Part shown: positions 9,639 through 17,833 of the stretch, piece by piece
Layout: each line of letters starts with the position of its first letter
Numbering within the stretch: position 1 is the first letter of the stretch
DNA from: Mesorhizobium sp. DCY119
GTDB taxonomy: Bacteria > Pseudomonadota > Alphaproteobacteria > Rhizobiales > Rhizobiaceae
NCBI RefSeq assembly: GCF_003590645.1
Contig: NZ_CP031834.1
Location: 744,001-808,000, forward strand
DNA length: 64,000 nucleotides
Direction: 5' to 3'
Translations under genes and position numbers: made by a program
Notes under the pieces: model-generated
Seen by the model: the letters and a program-made list of their open reading frames with translations, nothing else
Databases searched by the model: none
Told to the model about the DNA's origin: nothing

Positions 9639-10253
9639 ATGCCCAAACCCAAGAATCCCATCCAGATGGCCGTGATCGGCGCCGCCCACGGCATCAAGGG
9701 CGAGCTGCGCGTGAAAACCTTCACCGGCGATCCGCTGGCGCTGGCCGACTACGGGCCGCTCTATACCAAGGATGGCAGGGCTTTCGAGATCGTCGATATC
9801 AGGCCGGCAAACACGGTCGTGGTTGTCCGCTTCAAGGGCGTTGGTGATCGCAATGCTGCGGAAGCACTGACGGGCACGGAGCTTTTCGTCGACCGCTCGG
9901 CGCTGCCGGACGACGGCGACGATGATGAGTTCTATCACGCCGACCTGGTCGGGCTCGCGGTGAAGGATGAGACCGGGGCCGCCGTCGGCAAGGTGAGTGC
10001 CGTGCAGAATTTCGGCGGCGGCGACATTCTTGAGGTCACCTATCAGGGCCGAAAGGGCGTGCTGGTTCCCTTTACCGAGGCAGCCGTGCCGGAAATCGAC
10101 ATCGATGGCGGCTTCGTGCGCATCGACACGGTGGCTGCCGGGCTGGTCGAAGACGGCGACGATGGCTCGGAAGAGCTTGCTGCCGAGAAGGCCGACAATT
10201 CCAGGGCAAAAAGCCGGCCGCGCGGGCCGAAGGATGCCGGGGGCAACCGGTGA
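9639..10253 (+). CDS. rimM: Ribosome maturation factor RimM
   Basis: RimM binds S19 and helps mature the 30S head. The 204-residue protein has the N-terminal RimM domain ([20 protein letters not shown]) and a PRC-barrel ([15 protein letters not shown] to [14 protein letters not shown]). A charged C-terminal extension of about 30 residues is typical of alphaproteobacteria. It overlaps trmD by GTGA and belongs to the conserved rimM-trmD-rplS block. Confidence 0.95.
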   Translation: MPKPKNPIQMAVIGAAHGIKGELRVKTFTGDPLALADYGPLYTKDGRAFEIVDIRPANTVVVVRFKGVGDRNAAEALTGTELFVDRSALPDDGDDDEFYHADLVGLAVKDETGAAVGKVSAVQNFGGGDILEVTYQGRKGVLVPFTEAAVPEIDIDGGFVRIDTVAAGLVEDGDDGSEELAAEKADNSRAKSRPRGPKDAGGNR

Positions 10254-10978
10254 GCGGTTTTCGCGCCAGCGTGCTGACGCTTTACCCGGAGATGTTTCCG
10301 GGCGCGCTGGGCGTCTCGCTGGCGGGGCGTGCGCTGGAGCGAGGCGACTGGTCGCTGGAGGCGGTGCAGATCCGCGATTTCGCGACAGACAAGCACCGCA
10401 CGGTGGACGACACGCCGGCAGGCGGCGGTGCGGGCATGGTGATGCGGGCGGATATTCTGGCCAAGGCCATCGATGCCACGGCACCCGCCGCCGATCCGCG
10501 GCCAAAGCTGCTGATGAGCCCGCGCGGAAAACCGCTGACGCAGGCCCGGGTGCGCGAGCTGGCGGCAGGGCCGGGCGTGATGATCCTGTGCGGTCGTTTC
10601 GAGGGCGTCGACCAGCGGGTCATCGAGGCGCGGGCGCTGGAAGAGGTTTCGATCGGCGATTTTATCCTGTCCGGTGGCGAACCGGCGGCACTTGTGCTGC
10701 TGGACGCCGTTGTGCGGTTGCTGCCCGGCGTGATGGGCAATGAAGTGTCGGGCGACGAGGAAAGTTTTGAAAACGGGCTGCTGGAGCATCCGCATTACAC
10801 GCGGCCGCAGGAGTTCGAGGGTATTCCTGTTCCCGAGGTGCTGACCTCCGGTAATCATGGCAAGATCGCCGCGTGGCGGCGCGCTGAAGCCGAGAGACTG
10901 ACCGAGGAAAGGCGGCCCGACCTGTTTTCGGCCTATGAGCGGCCCAAAACCGGCAAAAAAGCTGCGACAAAGGCGTGA
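10250..10978 (+). CDS. trmD: tRNA (guanine37-N1)-methyltransferase
   Basis: TrmD methylates G37 of tRNAs that read CNN codons and so prevents frameshifts. The 242-residue protein contains the SPOUT knot: [12 protein letters not shown] near residue 60, [23 protein letters not shown], and the SAM-binding [16 protein letters not shown]. It starts with GTG at 10250 overlapping the rimM stop. The length agrees with the family. rplS follows after a structured 192-base gap. Confidence 0.96.
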   Translation: MSGFRASVLTLYPEMFPGALGVSLAGRALERGDWSLEAVQIRDFATDKHRTVDDTPAGGGAGMVMRADILAKAIDATAPAADPRPKLLMSPRGKPLTQARVRELAAGPGVMILCGRFEGVDQRVIEARALEEVSIGDFILSGGEPAALVLLDAVVRLLPGVMGNEVSGDEESFENGLLEHPHYTRPQEFEGIPVPEVLTSGNHGKIAAWRRAEAERLTEERRPDLFSAYERPKTGKKAATKA

Positions 10979-11014
10979 CAATCGCCCGGGAAGCGTGTAT
11001 GTGCCCGCTCGCAA

Positions 11015-11094
11015 CCGGGAAAAATCTCCCGGACCCGTCAACGAAAGACGGTGAAATCGCCCCTGCCTCGGCTTCTCGCAGAGAAGATAAGGCA
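11015..11094 (+). promoter_or_regulatory. Three consecutive hairpins in the rplS leader
   Basis: The gap 10979-11170 contains three stems in a row. Stem 1 is 11015-11020/11027-11032 (CCGGGA/TCCCGG). Stem 2 is 11035-11039/11047-11051 (CCGTC/GACGG). Stem 3 is 11072-11077/11081-11086 (CTTCTC/GAGAAG), extended by 11064-11068/11090-11094 (TGCCT/AGGCA). No stem is followed by a T run, so these are not ordinary terminators. A leader RNA for L19 autocontrol, or an RNA-processing site, is an inference. Confidence 0.45.
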
Positions 11095-11170
11095 TAGCCA
11101 AGCGGTCTTTGAACTGGGTGGCAAGTGCAGGGCGCTCTGACTGTTGAGAACCAAGAAAGAGGTCATTGCG

Positions 11171-11725
11171 ATGGACATCATCCGTCAGATCGAGGCTGAA
11201 CAGGCCGCCAAAATCGAAGCGAAGCGCAAGCTTCCCGAATTCCAGTCGGGCGACACCGTCCGCGTGCTGGTCCGCGTCACCGAAGGTACGCGCACTCGCG
11301 TCCAGGCTTACGAAGGCGTCGTCATCGGGCGCTCGGGCTCGGGCTTCCAGGAAAATTTCACCGTTCGCAAGATCTCCTATGGCGAAGGCGTCGAGCGCGT
11401 TTTCCCGGTCTACTCGCCGATGGTCGAGGGCGTCGAGATCGTTCGTCGCGGTAAGGTCCGCCGCGCCAAGCTCTATTACCTGCGCGATCGTCGCGGCAAG
11501 TCGGCCCGTATTACGGAAAACACCGGCGTGCGCGCCCGCAAGCTGAACGACGCCGAGCGCGATGCGCTGAACGCCGAGAAGGCCCGCATCGAAGCCGAGA
11601 AGATCGCCGCCGCCGAGGCTCTGGCCGCCGAGAAGGCAGCGCAGGAAGCCGCCGAGAAGAAGGCCGCTGCCGAGGCAGCAGCAGCCGCTGAGGCCGCCGC
11701 TGCTGCTGAGCCGGCTGCAGAATAA
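11171..11725 (+). CDS. rplS: 50S ribosomal protein L19
   Basis: A 184-residue L19 whose first 115 or so residues match the conserved protein ([64 protein letters not shown]). L19 lies at the 30S-50S interface. The last 55 or so residues are an Ala/Glu/Lys-rich helical tail, a feature of rhizobial L19. The ATG at 11171 has AGAGG eight bases upstream; a start at 11144 would add unconserved residues. Confidence 0.97.
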   Translation: MDIIRQIEAEQAAKIEAKRKLPEFQSGDTVRVLVRVTEGTRTRVQAYEGVVIGRSGSGFQENFTVRKISYGEGVERVFPVYSPMVEGVEIVRRGKVRRAKLYYLRDRRGKSARITENTGVRARKLNDAERDALNAEKARIEAEKIAAAEALAAEKAAQEAAEKKAAAEAAAAAEAAAAAEPAAE

Positions 11726-11746
11726 TCTCTGCATCATATGGTTTCG

Positions 11747-11777
11747 AAAAGGCGGCTTCGGCCGCCTTTTTGTTTTT
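11747..11777 (+). terminator. Intrinsic terminator of rplS
   Basis: A 10-bp stem (11747-11756 with 11761-11770) with a TTCG tetraloop, followed by a T-rich tract. This is a textbook rho-independent terminator. Confidence 0.95.
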
Positions 11778-11820
11778 CGGATATTGAATTGCGATGTTGA
11801 ACCGAATGGAGCGCTGCGTC

Positions 11821-11849
11821 TTGACATATTAAATCGTACACGATTTAAT
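11821..11849 (+). promoter_or_regulatory. ohr promoter with embedded palindromic operator (probable OhrR box)
   Basis: A -35 TTGACA (11821-11826), a 17-base spacer and a -10 TTTAAT (11844-11849) form a near-consensus promoter. The palindrome ATTAAATCG-TACA-CGATTTAAT (11828-11849) covers the spacer and -10. A dimeric repressor bound there would block RNA polymerase. The MarR-type OhrR encoded just downstream is the obvious candidate. Confidence 0.75.
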
Positions 11850-11874
11850 CGTGAAAGATTTTAAGGAGATGATC

Positions 11875-12291
11875 ATGACTGCACTCTATACCACCAAGGC
11901 TCATGTCACCGGCGGCCGGGAAGGCCGCGCAACGACCGATGACGGGCTTCTCGATGTCGCGCTTGCCATGCCGAAGTCGCTTGGCGGGGCCGGCGGCGCC
12001 ACCAATCCCGAGCAGCTTTTCGCAGCCGGCTATGCCGCCTGCTTCGAAAGCGCGTTGCGCTTCATCGCGCGCAAGCAGAAGCTGCCGTTGGAAGATGCAG
12101 CGGTAACGGCCACCGTTTCGCTGCTGCCGAATGGCGAAGGGTTCCGGCTGGGCGTGGCGCTCGAGGCCGAAACGAAGGGGCTTGAGACGGGAGCCGCAGA
12201 GGCGCTGGTCGCCGCCGCGCACAAGGTCTGCCCTTATTCCAATGCCATCGCCGGCAATGTCGACGTGGCGCTGTCGGTGAAGGCTGGATGA
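11875..12291 (+). CDS. ohr: Organic hydroperoxide resistance protein (Ohr, OsmC/Ohr family)
   Basis: Ohr is a thiol peroxidase that reduces organic and lipid hydroperoxides using lipoyl or dihydrolipoamide reductants. The 138-residue protein has both catalytic cysteines: Cys56 in [10 protein letters not shown] and Cys119 in HKVCPYSNA, with the conserved N-terminal Arg region (GGREGRA). The ATG at 11875 has AAGGAG six bases upstream. It is preceded by a promoter with a palindromic operator and overlaps ohrR by ATGA, so both form one peroxide-responsive unit. Confidence 0.93.
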   Translation: MTALYTTKAHVTGGREGRATTDDGLLDVALAMPKSLGGAGGATNPEQLFAAGYAACFESALRFIARKQKLPLEDAAVTATVSLLPNGEGFRLGVALEAETKGLETGAAEALVAAAHKVCPYSNAIAGNVDVALSVKAG

Positions 12292-12782
12292 CGCAGGAAG
12301 ACATCAGGGAAACCAAGGCGCGGGATACGTCCCGCGCCGATACCGCGCTGAAGCTGGAGCGCCAGCTTTGCTTTGCGCTCTATTCGGCAAGCAGCCTGTT
12401 CACGCGGCTCTATCGTCCGCTGCTCGAGCCGCTCGGCCTGACCTATCCGCAATATCTCGTCATGCTGGTGCTGTGGGAACGCTCACCGCTGACGGTGAGC
12501 GAAATCGGTGCCGCACTCGGCCTCGATTCGGCGACGCTGACGCCGCTTCTCAAGCGGCTGGAAGCGGCGGGCTATGTCACGCGCCGGCGCGATACGGCCG
12601 ACGAACGCCGCGTGCTGGTGGAGCCGACCGAGCGCGGGGCGGCGTTGAAGGAAAACGCCCGGGACGTGCAGAAGGAATTGCTGTGCCGGCTGCCGCTGCC
12701 GGCTGCCGAACTCACTGCTTTGCACGAAACGCTGGGCCGGTTGAATCGCGGCATGCGCGGTGCCGGCGAAACGGAAAGCTGA
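12288..12782 (+). CDS. ohrR: MarR-family organic peroxide sensor OhrR
   Basis: A 164-residue MarR-type winged-helix repressor. Cys28 in [16 protein letters not shown] is at the position of the reactive OhrR cysteine, followed by the typical [12 protein letters not shown] helix and the wing ([16 protein letters not shown]). Oxidation of this cysteine releases the operator. It overlaps ohr by four bases, so it probably controls itself and ohr through the palindrome at 11828-11849. Confidence 0.92.
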   Translation: MTQEDIRETKARDTSRADTALKLERQLCFALYSASSLFTRLYRPLLEPLGLTYPQYLVMLVLWERSPLTVSEIGAALGLDSATLTPLLKRLEAAGYVTRRRDTADERRVLVEPTERGAALKENARDVQKELLCRLPLPAAELTALHETLGRLNRGMRGAGETES

Positions 12783-12890
12783 GCAGCCAGCCTCGCCCGG
12801 TTTGCGCCTCCCGCGAAATGAAATCGCTGCGAGGACAGCGCGCCACGGAAATCTTGTGCCGTTGCATTGGGTGAAGCGACGGTCCCGCGC

Positions 12891-12918
12891 TTGCAAGGGA
12901 TCGCTGGTCGAGTACAGT
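12891..12918 (+). promoter_or_regulatory. Possible promoter of the amino-acid ABC transporter genes
   Basis: TTGCAA (12891-12896), a 16-base spacer and TACAGT (12913-12918) resemble a sigma-70-type promoter 50 bases before the start at 12969. The match is moderate and no operator is visible. Confidence 0.35.
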
Positions 12919-12968
12919 CTGCGGCGAAATTACCTTCGACCGCATGGCATCGTGACAGGAGCCAGACC

Positions 12969-13766
12969 ATGAACCGCTTCCAGCTTTCGCTCGCCGGCCT
13001 CCTGGCTGTGCTTCTTCTTCCCGTAGCCGCGTTTGCGCAGTCGCTGCCCGACCTCGGCGGCAAGACGGTGACGGTGGTGACGGAGAACGCCTACCCGCCG
13101 CTGCAATTCGTCGATCCCAAGTCCGGCCAGCAGATCGGCTGGGAATATGACGCCATGAACGAGATGGCCAAGCGCCTGAACTTCAAGGTGGAGTACCAGA
13201 ACACCTCCTGGGATGCGATGATACAGGCGGTGTCGGACGGGCAATATAACATAGGCATGACCGGCATCACCATCAAGGAAGACCGCAAGGAGAAGGTCGA
13301 TTTCTCCGCGCCCTACATGCATTCGGAGATGCGCATGCTGGTGCGCTCCGACGAAAGCCGCTTCACTGACGCCAAGAGTTTTGCAGCACTCAAGGATGGT
13401 CTGATCGCTGCGCAGCCGGGTACTACGCCTTTCTTCGTTTCCGTCTATGACGTGCTTGACGGCAATGAGCAGAACCCGCGCATAAAGCTGTTCGAGACCT
13501 TTGGCGCGACCGTGCAGGCTTTGAAGACGGGCGATGTCGACCTGGTGCTCACCGACGGTGTTGCGGCGCAAGGCTATGTCGATGCTTCGGATGGCAAGCT
13601 GAAGATCATCGGCGGCCCGCTCGGCAGCGAGGATTTTGGCTTCATCTTCAAGAAAGGCTCGGACCTCGTCGCGCCGATCAACGCGGCGATCGCGGCACTG
13701 AAGGCCGACGGCACGCTCGATACGCTGAACAAGAAGTGGTTTCTTGACTACAAGATGGGGCAGTGA
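12969..13766 (+). CDS. Amino-acid ABC transporter substrate-binding protein (family 3)
   Basis: A 265-residue periplasmic binding protein. A signal peptide (about 1-20, ending AAFAQ) is followed by a family-3 solute-binding domain: VVTENAYPPLQFVDPKSGQ, GWEYDAMNEMAKRL, and MTGITIKEDRKEKVDFSAPY, the family signature. Polar amino acids are the likely ligands; the exact one cannot be read. The ATG at 12969 has AGGAG seven bases upstream. The permease gene follows after a palindromic repeat. Confidence 0.92.
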   Translation: MNRFQLSLAGLLAVLLLPVAAFAQSLPDLGGKTVTVVTENAYPPLQFVDPKSGQQIGWEYDAMNEMAKRLNFKVEYQNTSWDAMIQAVSDGQYNIGMTGITIKEDRKEKVDFSAPYMHSEMRMLVRSDESRFTDAKSFAALKDGLIAAQPGTTPFFVSVYDVLDGNEQNPRIKLFETFGATVQALKTGDVDLVLTDGVAAQGYVDASDGKLKIIGGPLGSEDFGFIFKKGSDLVAPINAAIAALKADGTLDTLNKKWFLDYKMGQ

Positions 13767-13790
13767 GCGTTCGGTTGAAACGCTTATACC

Positions 13791-13904
13791 GCCCCTCATC
13801 CTCCTGCCGGGACCTTCTCCCCGTAAGAACGGGGAGAAGGAGGTTGGCCGCAACGTTGAAGCCCCCCTCTCCCCGTTTACGGGGAGAGGGTAAGGGTGAG
13901 GGGC
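13791..13904. repeat. 114-bp palindromic element with two hairpins
   Basis: The element is bounded by GCCCCTCA (13791-13798) and TGAGGGGC (13897-13904), a perfect inverted pair. Inside are two strong hairpins: 13813-13824/13829-13840 (12 bp, CCTTCTCCCCGT arm) and 13865-13876/13879-13890 (12 bp, CCCTCTCCCCGT arm). The CTTCTCCCCGT type of palindrome is frequent in rhizobial intergenic DNA, from memory. It lies between the binding-protein and permease genes and could weaken downstream expression. Confidence 0.8.
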
Positions 13905-13959
13905 AGCACTGGTTTGGCAAGTCTCTCTCCCTGTCCCTCACCACCGCAACCTTCTCCTG

Positions 13960-14769
13960 ATGCCGCCGCCCGCCACAAAACCCGACTTCCCCTATTGGCT
14001 GGTCGCCGCAGCGGCCATCGCCATTGCCGCTGCCGTTTCCATCGCCGCCAACGATCTCTACGCCCAAGTGTTTTCCGTTGTCGTCAAGGGCGTCGGCATC
14101 ACGGTCTTCGTCACCATCGTCGCCTACACGCTTGCCTCAGCGCTGGGGCTCGGTGTCGCGCTGATGGGTCTTTCAGGCTCGGTGTGGCTGCGCCAGGTCG
14201 CGCGCTTCTATGTCGAGATCATCCGCAGCGTGCCGATCCTGGTGCTGCTGTTCTGGGTCGCCTTCGTCGGTGCGCCGGCCATGGTGTGGCTGTGGAACTG
14301 GGCGACGGCGCCGTTGCAGGCGGCGGGCATTGTCGGGCCGATGCAGGTGCGTGATTTTTCGCTGCTGTGGCGGGCGATCATTGCGCTGACGGTTGCCTAT
14401 TCTTCCTTCATCGCCGAGATTTTCCGGGCGGGCATTCAGGCGGTCGATCCGGGCCAGATCGAGGCGGCCAAGGCGCTCGGCCTTTCCCGCTACCGGCGCT
14501 TTCGCCACATCGTCTGGCCGCAGGCGTTCAAGACCATCCTGCCGCCTTACGGCAACGACTTCATCGCCATGGTCAAGGATTCCTCGCTGGTCTCGGTGCT
14601 GGGCGTCGCCGACATCACGCAGATGGGCAAGGTCTATGCGTCGGGGTCGTTCCGTTTCTTCGAGACCTATTCGATCGTCGCCTATGTCTATCTGCTGCTG
14701 ACGGTCAGCCTGTCGCTGGCCTTGAGAGCGCTGGAGCGGCGATTGCGCAAAGGACAGGAATTTCGATGA
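13960..14769 (+). CDS. Amino-acid ABC transporter permease
   Basis: A 269-residue inner-membrane permease with about five membrane segments (first at about 15-32). It has the cytoplasmic EAA loop (EAAKALGLSRYRRFRHIVWPQ) that docks an ATPase, of the HisM/GltK family type. The chosen start has no clear ribosome-binding site, perhaps because the palindromic element sits close upstream. No ATP-binding gene follows, so an ATPase from elsewhere must be used. It overlaps the methyltransferase gene by ATGA. Confidence 0.9.
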   Translation: MPPPATKPDFPYWLVAAAAIAIAAAVSIAANDLYAQVFSVVVKGVGITVFVTIVAYTLASALGLGVALMGLSGSVWLRQVARFYVEIIRSVPILVLLFWVAFVGAPAMVWLWNWATAPLQAAGIVGPMQVRDFSLLWRAIIALTVAYSSFIAEIFRAGIQAVDPGQIEAAKALGLSRYRRFRHIVWPQAFKTILPPYGNDFIAMVKDSSLVSVLGVADITQMGKVYASGSFRFFETYSIVAYVYLLLTVSLSLALRALERRLRKGQEFR

Positions 14770-15401
14770 ACGAAAAGCGGCACAGCGAAGGGCTGGAACA
14801 GGTCTATTCCGCCAGGACCGATACGGAGCTCACGCAGGCCTATGCCTCGTGGTCGGGCGATTACGATCGCGAGACGGCAGCCTCCGGCTATTGCCTGCCT
14901 TTCATGATCGCCGCCTGGGTGGCGCGATATGTGCCGCGCGAAGCTGGGCCGCTGCTTGATGCCGGCTGCGGCACAGGGCTTTCCGGGCCCTATCTCCGGG
15001 CGCTCGGTTATGACGGCATCGAAGGTCTGGATTTTTCCGCCGACATGCTGGCAATCGCTCGCAGGCGCAATGCATATGGTGCGCTGACGCAGGCGGCTCT
15101 TGGCGGTCCGCTGCCGTGGGGCGATGAGCATTTCGCGGCGTTTTTCTCGACAGGGGTGTTCACCGAAGGGCATGCGCCCGCCTCCAGTCTTGACGAGTTG
15201 GTGCGGATCACGCGTGCCGGCGGACATGCCGTCTTCACCGTCCGCGATGTCGTTCTGGAGAGCGGCGGGTTTCGCGAAAAGTTTGCCGAACTGGAACAGG
15301 CGGGGCGCTGGCGTCTCCTCGAGGAAAGCCCGCCGTTCCGTGCCTTCGCCGTCGATGAGGCCGATGTGCTGGTGAAGGCGTTCGTCTTCAAAATTCTTTA
15401 G
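14766..15401 (+). CDS. SAM-dependent methyltransferase (class I)
   Basis: A 211-residue class I methyltransferase with the SAM-binding LLDAGCGTGLSGPYL motif near residue 60, an acidic loop IEGLDFSADML and the post-motif ITRAGGHAVFTVRD. It is a methyltransferase-11/25-type fold with no substrate signature. It overlaps the permease gene by ATGA, so the two are probably co-translated although a functional link is not obvious. Confidence 0.85.
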   Translation: MNEKRHSEGLEQVYSARTDTELTQAYASWSGDYDRETAASGYCLPFMIAAWVARYVPREAGPLLDAGCGTGLSGPYLRALGYDGIEGLDFSADMLAIARRRNAYGALTQAALGGPLPWGDEHFAAFFSTGVFTEGHAPASSLDELVRITRAGGHAVFTVRDVVLESGGFREKFAELEQAGRWRLLEESPPFRAFAVDEADVLVKAFVFKIL

Positions 15402-15468
15402 CTGGCAAGCTGCGCTGGAACCTGAATGACGGAGACACGTTAGCGGCCAACGTCAGCGAGGTGATTGC

Positions 15469-16011
15469 GTGGAACAGCTCATCGAAGAATTCGGCCATCC
15501 GACATACACGTCCTTTCCCGTGGTGGCGGCACGGCTGCTGCTGGCGACGGCCTTCGGCGCCGTCATCGGCTTCGAACGCGAATGGCGCAACAGCCCGGCC
15601 GGCTTGAGAACGCACATCCTCGTCTGCGTGGCGGCGGCCATGTTCGGCATCCTGACGATCGAGATCATCCATGCGCCGATGTTTGCCATCGACGCGGTCA
15701 AGGTCGATCCTATCCGCGTGGTCGAGGCGGTGACGGCGGGCGTGGCGTTCCTCGCAGCCGGCTCGATCCTGTTCTCGCGCGGCGAGGTGCATGGCCTGAC
15801 CACCGGCGCCGGCATGTGGCTCGCTGGCGCCATCGGCCTGGCCTGCGGATTGGGCTTCTGGCAGATTGCCGGCTTCGGCACGTTGCTTGTGCTGATCGTG
15901 CTCGGCCTGCTGCAGACGGTCCACGATCGCATGAACCTGAAAATGGACAATCAGGACAAGCCGCCAGCCGGTCCCAAGGGCAGCAAGTCGCCGGCTCGGC
16001 GGAAGGCGTGA
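15469..16011 (+). CDS. MgtC/SapB family membrane protein
   Basis: A 180-residue membrane protein with the MgtC/SapB core: RLLLATAFGAVIGFEREWRN and PAGLRTHILVCVAAAMF, then VTAGVAFLAAGSILF and GLTTGAGMWLAGAIGLACG, about four to five helices. It lacks the C-terminal ACT-like domain of Salmonella MgtC, and ends in a Lys/Pro-rich tail. Members affect Mg-limited growth or membrane potential. The start is GTG at 15469 with GAGGTG just upstream; no other start is better placed. Confidence 0.88.
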   Translation: MEQLIEEFGHPTYTSFPVVAARLLLATAFGAVIGFEREWRNSPAGLRTHILVCVAAAMFGILTIEIIHAPMFAIDAVKVDPIRVVEAVTAGVAFLAAGSILFSRGEVHGLTTGAGMWLAGAIGLACGLGFWQIAGFGTLLVLIVLGLLQTVHDRMNLKMDNQDKPPAGPKGSKSPARRKA

Positions 16012-16135
16012 ACCCGCTGATTGCGGCATCGGCCGACTGCTGGTCGTGAAGGCGAATGCGTTCCCGCCGGTGGCGCAACCGGCAACCCGAAGCCAGTGAT
16101 TGCCGAAATGCCAAAACATTGGTAAGAGCGCGGCT

Positions 16136-16252
16136 ATGGAAGAATTGTTTGGAGATCCGGCCTACAAGGGTTTCGTGCTGCAGGACCACAAGCGCCTGCC
16201 GAGCCGATTCTTTGCCCGGGTTTCAGGCGCGCGCACCAGCCGCCTATCGTGA
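16136..16252 (+). CDS. Possible 38-residue ORF in the leuC leader
   Basis: The 310-base gap 16012-16321 before leuC holds one small ORF starting MEELFGDPAYKGF. It has no clear ribosome-binding site. It contains four scattered Leu codons, not the run expected of a leucine attenuator peptide. A weak CCGGC/GCCGG hairpin follows it. It may be chance. I see nothing else in this gap except presumed leuC promoter DNA. Confidence 0.25.
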   Translation: MEELFGDPAYKGFVLQDHKRLPSRFFARVSGARTSRLS

Positions 16253-16321
16253 GCGGACGCGACCGCCGGCTCGCTTTGCCGGTTCATTCCAGAATTACCG
16301 CTCTATCCAAGGACATAGACA

Positions 16322-17734
16322 ATGAGCGCTCCGCGTACCCTCTACGACAAGATTTTTGACGACCACGTCGTCGACCGCCAGGATGACGGCACCTGCCTGC
16401 TCTATATCGATCGCCATCTCGTCCACGAAGTGACCAGCCCGCAGGCCTTCGAAGGCCTTCGCATGACCGGCCGCAAGGTGCGTCATCCCGAACGGACGCT
16501 GGCCGTCGTCGACCACAATGTGCCGACTTCGCCGGATCGCAAGCTCGGCATCAACCGCAACGAGGAAAGCCGCGTCCAGATCGCGGCGCTCGCCCAGAAC
16601 GCCAAGGATTTTGGCGTCGAATATTATTCGGAGAACGACGTTCGCCAGGGCATCGTCCACATCATCGGCCCGGAGCAGGGCTTTACCCTGCCCGGCATGA
16701 CCATCGTGTGCGGCGACAGCCACACTTCGACGCATGGCGCCTTCGGCGCGCTGGCGCATGGCATCGGCACGTCCGAGGTCGAGCATGTGCTGGCAACCCA
16801 GACGCTGATCCAGCGCAAGGCCAAGAACATGCTTGTGCAGGTCGACGGCAAGCTGCCTGAAGGCGTCACCGCCAAGGACATCGTGCTTGCCATCATCGGC
16901 GAGATCGGCACTGCCGGCGGCACCGGCTATGTCATCGAATATGCCGGCGAGGCGATCCGCACGCTGTCGATGGAAGGCCGCATGACGATCTGCAACATGT
17001 CGATCGAGGGCGGTGCCCGCGCCGGCATCATCGCGCCCGACGAGATCACCTATGCCTACGTCAAGGGCAAGCCGCGCGCGCCGAAAGGCGAGGCGTTGGA
17101 CATGGCGCTCGAATACTGGAAGACGCTGAAGACCGACGAAGGCGCGCATTTCGACAAGGTCGTGGTGCTCGACGCTGCCAAGCTGCCGCCGATCGTCACC
17201 TGGGGCTCGTCGCCCGAGGACGTCGTCGCCGTCACCGGCGTCGTGCCGGATGCGGACGTGATCGAGGACGAGAACAAGCGCAACTCCAAGAAGCGCGCGC
17301 TCGAATATATGGGCCTGACCGCGGGTACCAAGATCACCGACATCGGCATCGACCGCGTCTTCATCGGCTCCTGCACCAATGGCCGTATCGAGGATCTGCG
17401 CGCCGTCGCCAAGGTCGTAGAAGGCAAGACGGTCGCCTCGACCGTCAACGCCATGATCGTTCCGGGCTCGGGACTGGTGAAGGAAATGGCCGAGGCCGAA
17501 GGCCTCGACAAGATCTTCATCGCCGCCGGTTTCGACTGGCGTGAGCCGGGCTGCTCGATGTGCCTTGCCATGAATGACGACCGCCTGAAGCCGCATGAGC
17601 GCTGCGCATCGACCTCGAACCGCAATTTCGAAGGTCGCCAGGGCTTCAAGGGCCGCACGCATCTGGTCTCGCCGGCCATGGCTGCTGCTGCCGCGATCGC
17701 CGGGCACTTCGTCGACATCCGCGACTGGCACTAG
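16322..17734 (+). CDS. leuC: 3-isopropylmalate dehydratase large subunit
   Basis: LeuC with LeuD isomerises 2-isopropylmalate to 3-isopropylmalate in leucine synthesis, using a [4Fe-4S] cluster. The 470-residue protein has [22 protein letters not shown], the cluster Cys in [13 protein letters not shown] and the CxxC pair in [16 protein letters not shown] lies upstream of the ATG. leuD is not adjacent within this window; it is elsewhere, as is common in rhizobia. Confidence 0.97.
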   Translation: MSAPRTLYDKIFDDHVVDRQDDGTCLLYIDRHLVHEVTSPQAFEGLRMTGRKVRHPERTLAVVDHNVPTSPDRKLGINRNEESRVQIAALAQNAKDFGVEYYSENDVRQGIVHIIGPEQGFTLPGMTIVCGDSHTSTHGAFGALAHGIGTSEVEHVLATQTLIQRKAKNMLVQVDGKLPEGVTAKDIVLAIIGEIGTAGGTGYVIEYAGEAIRTLSMEGRMTICNMSIEGGARAGIIAPDEITYAYVKGKPRAPKGEALDMALEYWKTLKTDEGAHFDKVVVLDAAKLPPIVTWGSSPEDVVAVTGVVPDADVIEDENKRNSKKRALEYMGLTAGTKITDIGIDRVFIGSCTNGRIEDLRAVAKVVEGKTVASTVNAMIVPGSGLVKEMAEAEGLDKIFIAAGFDWREPGCSMCLAMNDDRLKPHERCASTSNRNFEGRQGFKGRTHLVSPAMAAAAAIAGHFVDIRDWH

Positions 17735-17751
17735 CCGGCAGCTAAACCATC

Positions 17752-17783
17752 ATTTCACCGGGCAGGCAACTGTCCGGTGAAAT
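17752..17783 (+). terminator. Strong hairpin downstream of leuC
   Basis: A 14-bp stem including one G-T pair (17752-17765 with 17770-17783) closed by a GCAA loop. No T tract follows, so termination would be inefficient or rho-assisted; it may mainly protect the leuC mRNA end. Confidence 0.5.
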
Positions 17784-17833
17784 GCCGAGAGTTGTCACAA
17801 CCGACTTAACCGGTTGTTTGTGGGTTCGCCCTA

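Noticed and set aside
10043-11827. A 594-codon open frame opposite rimM, trmD and rplS
   Set aside because: It crosses three well-supported genes, their leader and a terminator, and its product has shadow-frame composition.
13791-13904. CRISPR-like repeats
   Set aside because: Only two palindromes of differing sequence, no regular spacers and no cas genes anywhere in the window.
15388-16119. A 243-codon minus-strand frame opposite the MgtC gene
   Set aside because: The plus-strand product has clear MgtC motifs; the minus frame is His/Arg-rich shadow sequence.
16136-16252. Leucine attenuator peptide upstream of leuC
   Set aside because: No cluster of Leu codons and no terminator/antiterminator pair could be drawn; kept only as a weak small ORF.
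16295-17731. A 478-codon open frame opposite leuC
   Set aside because: Exact antisense shadow of leuC with no recognisable motif.
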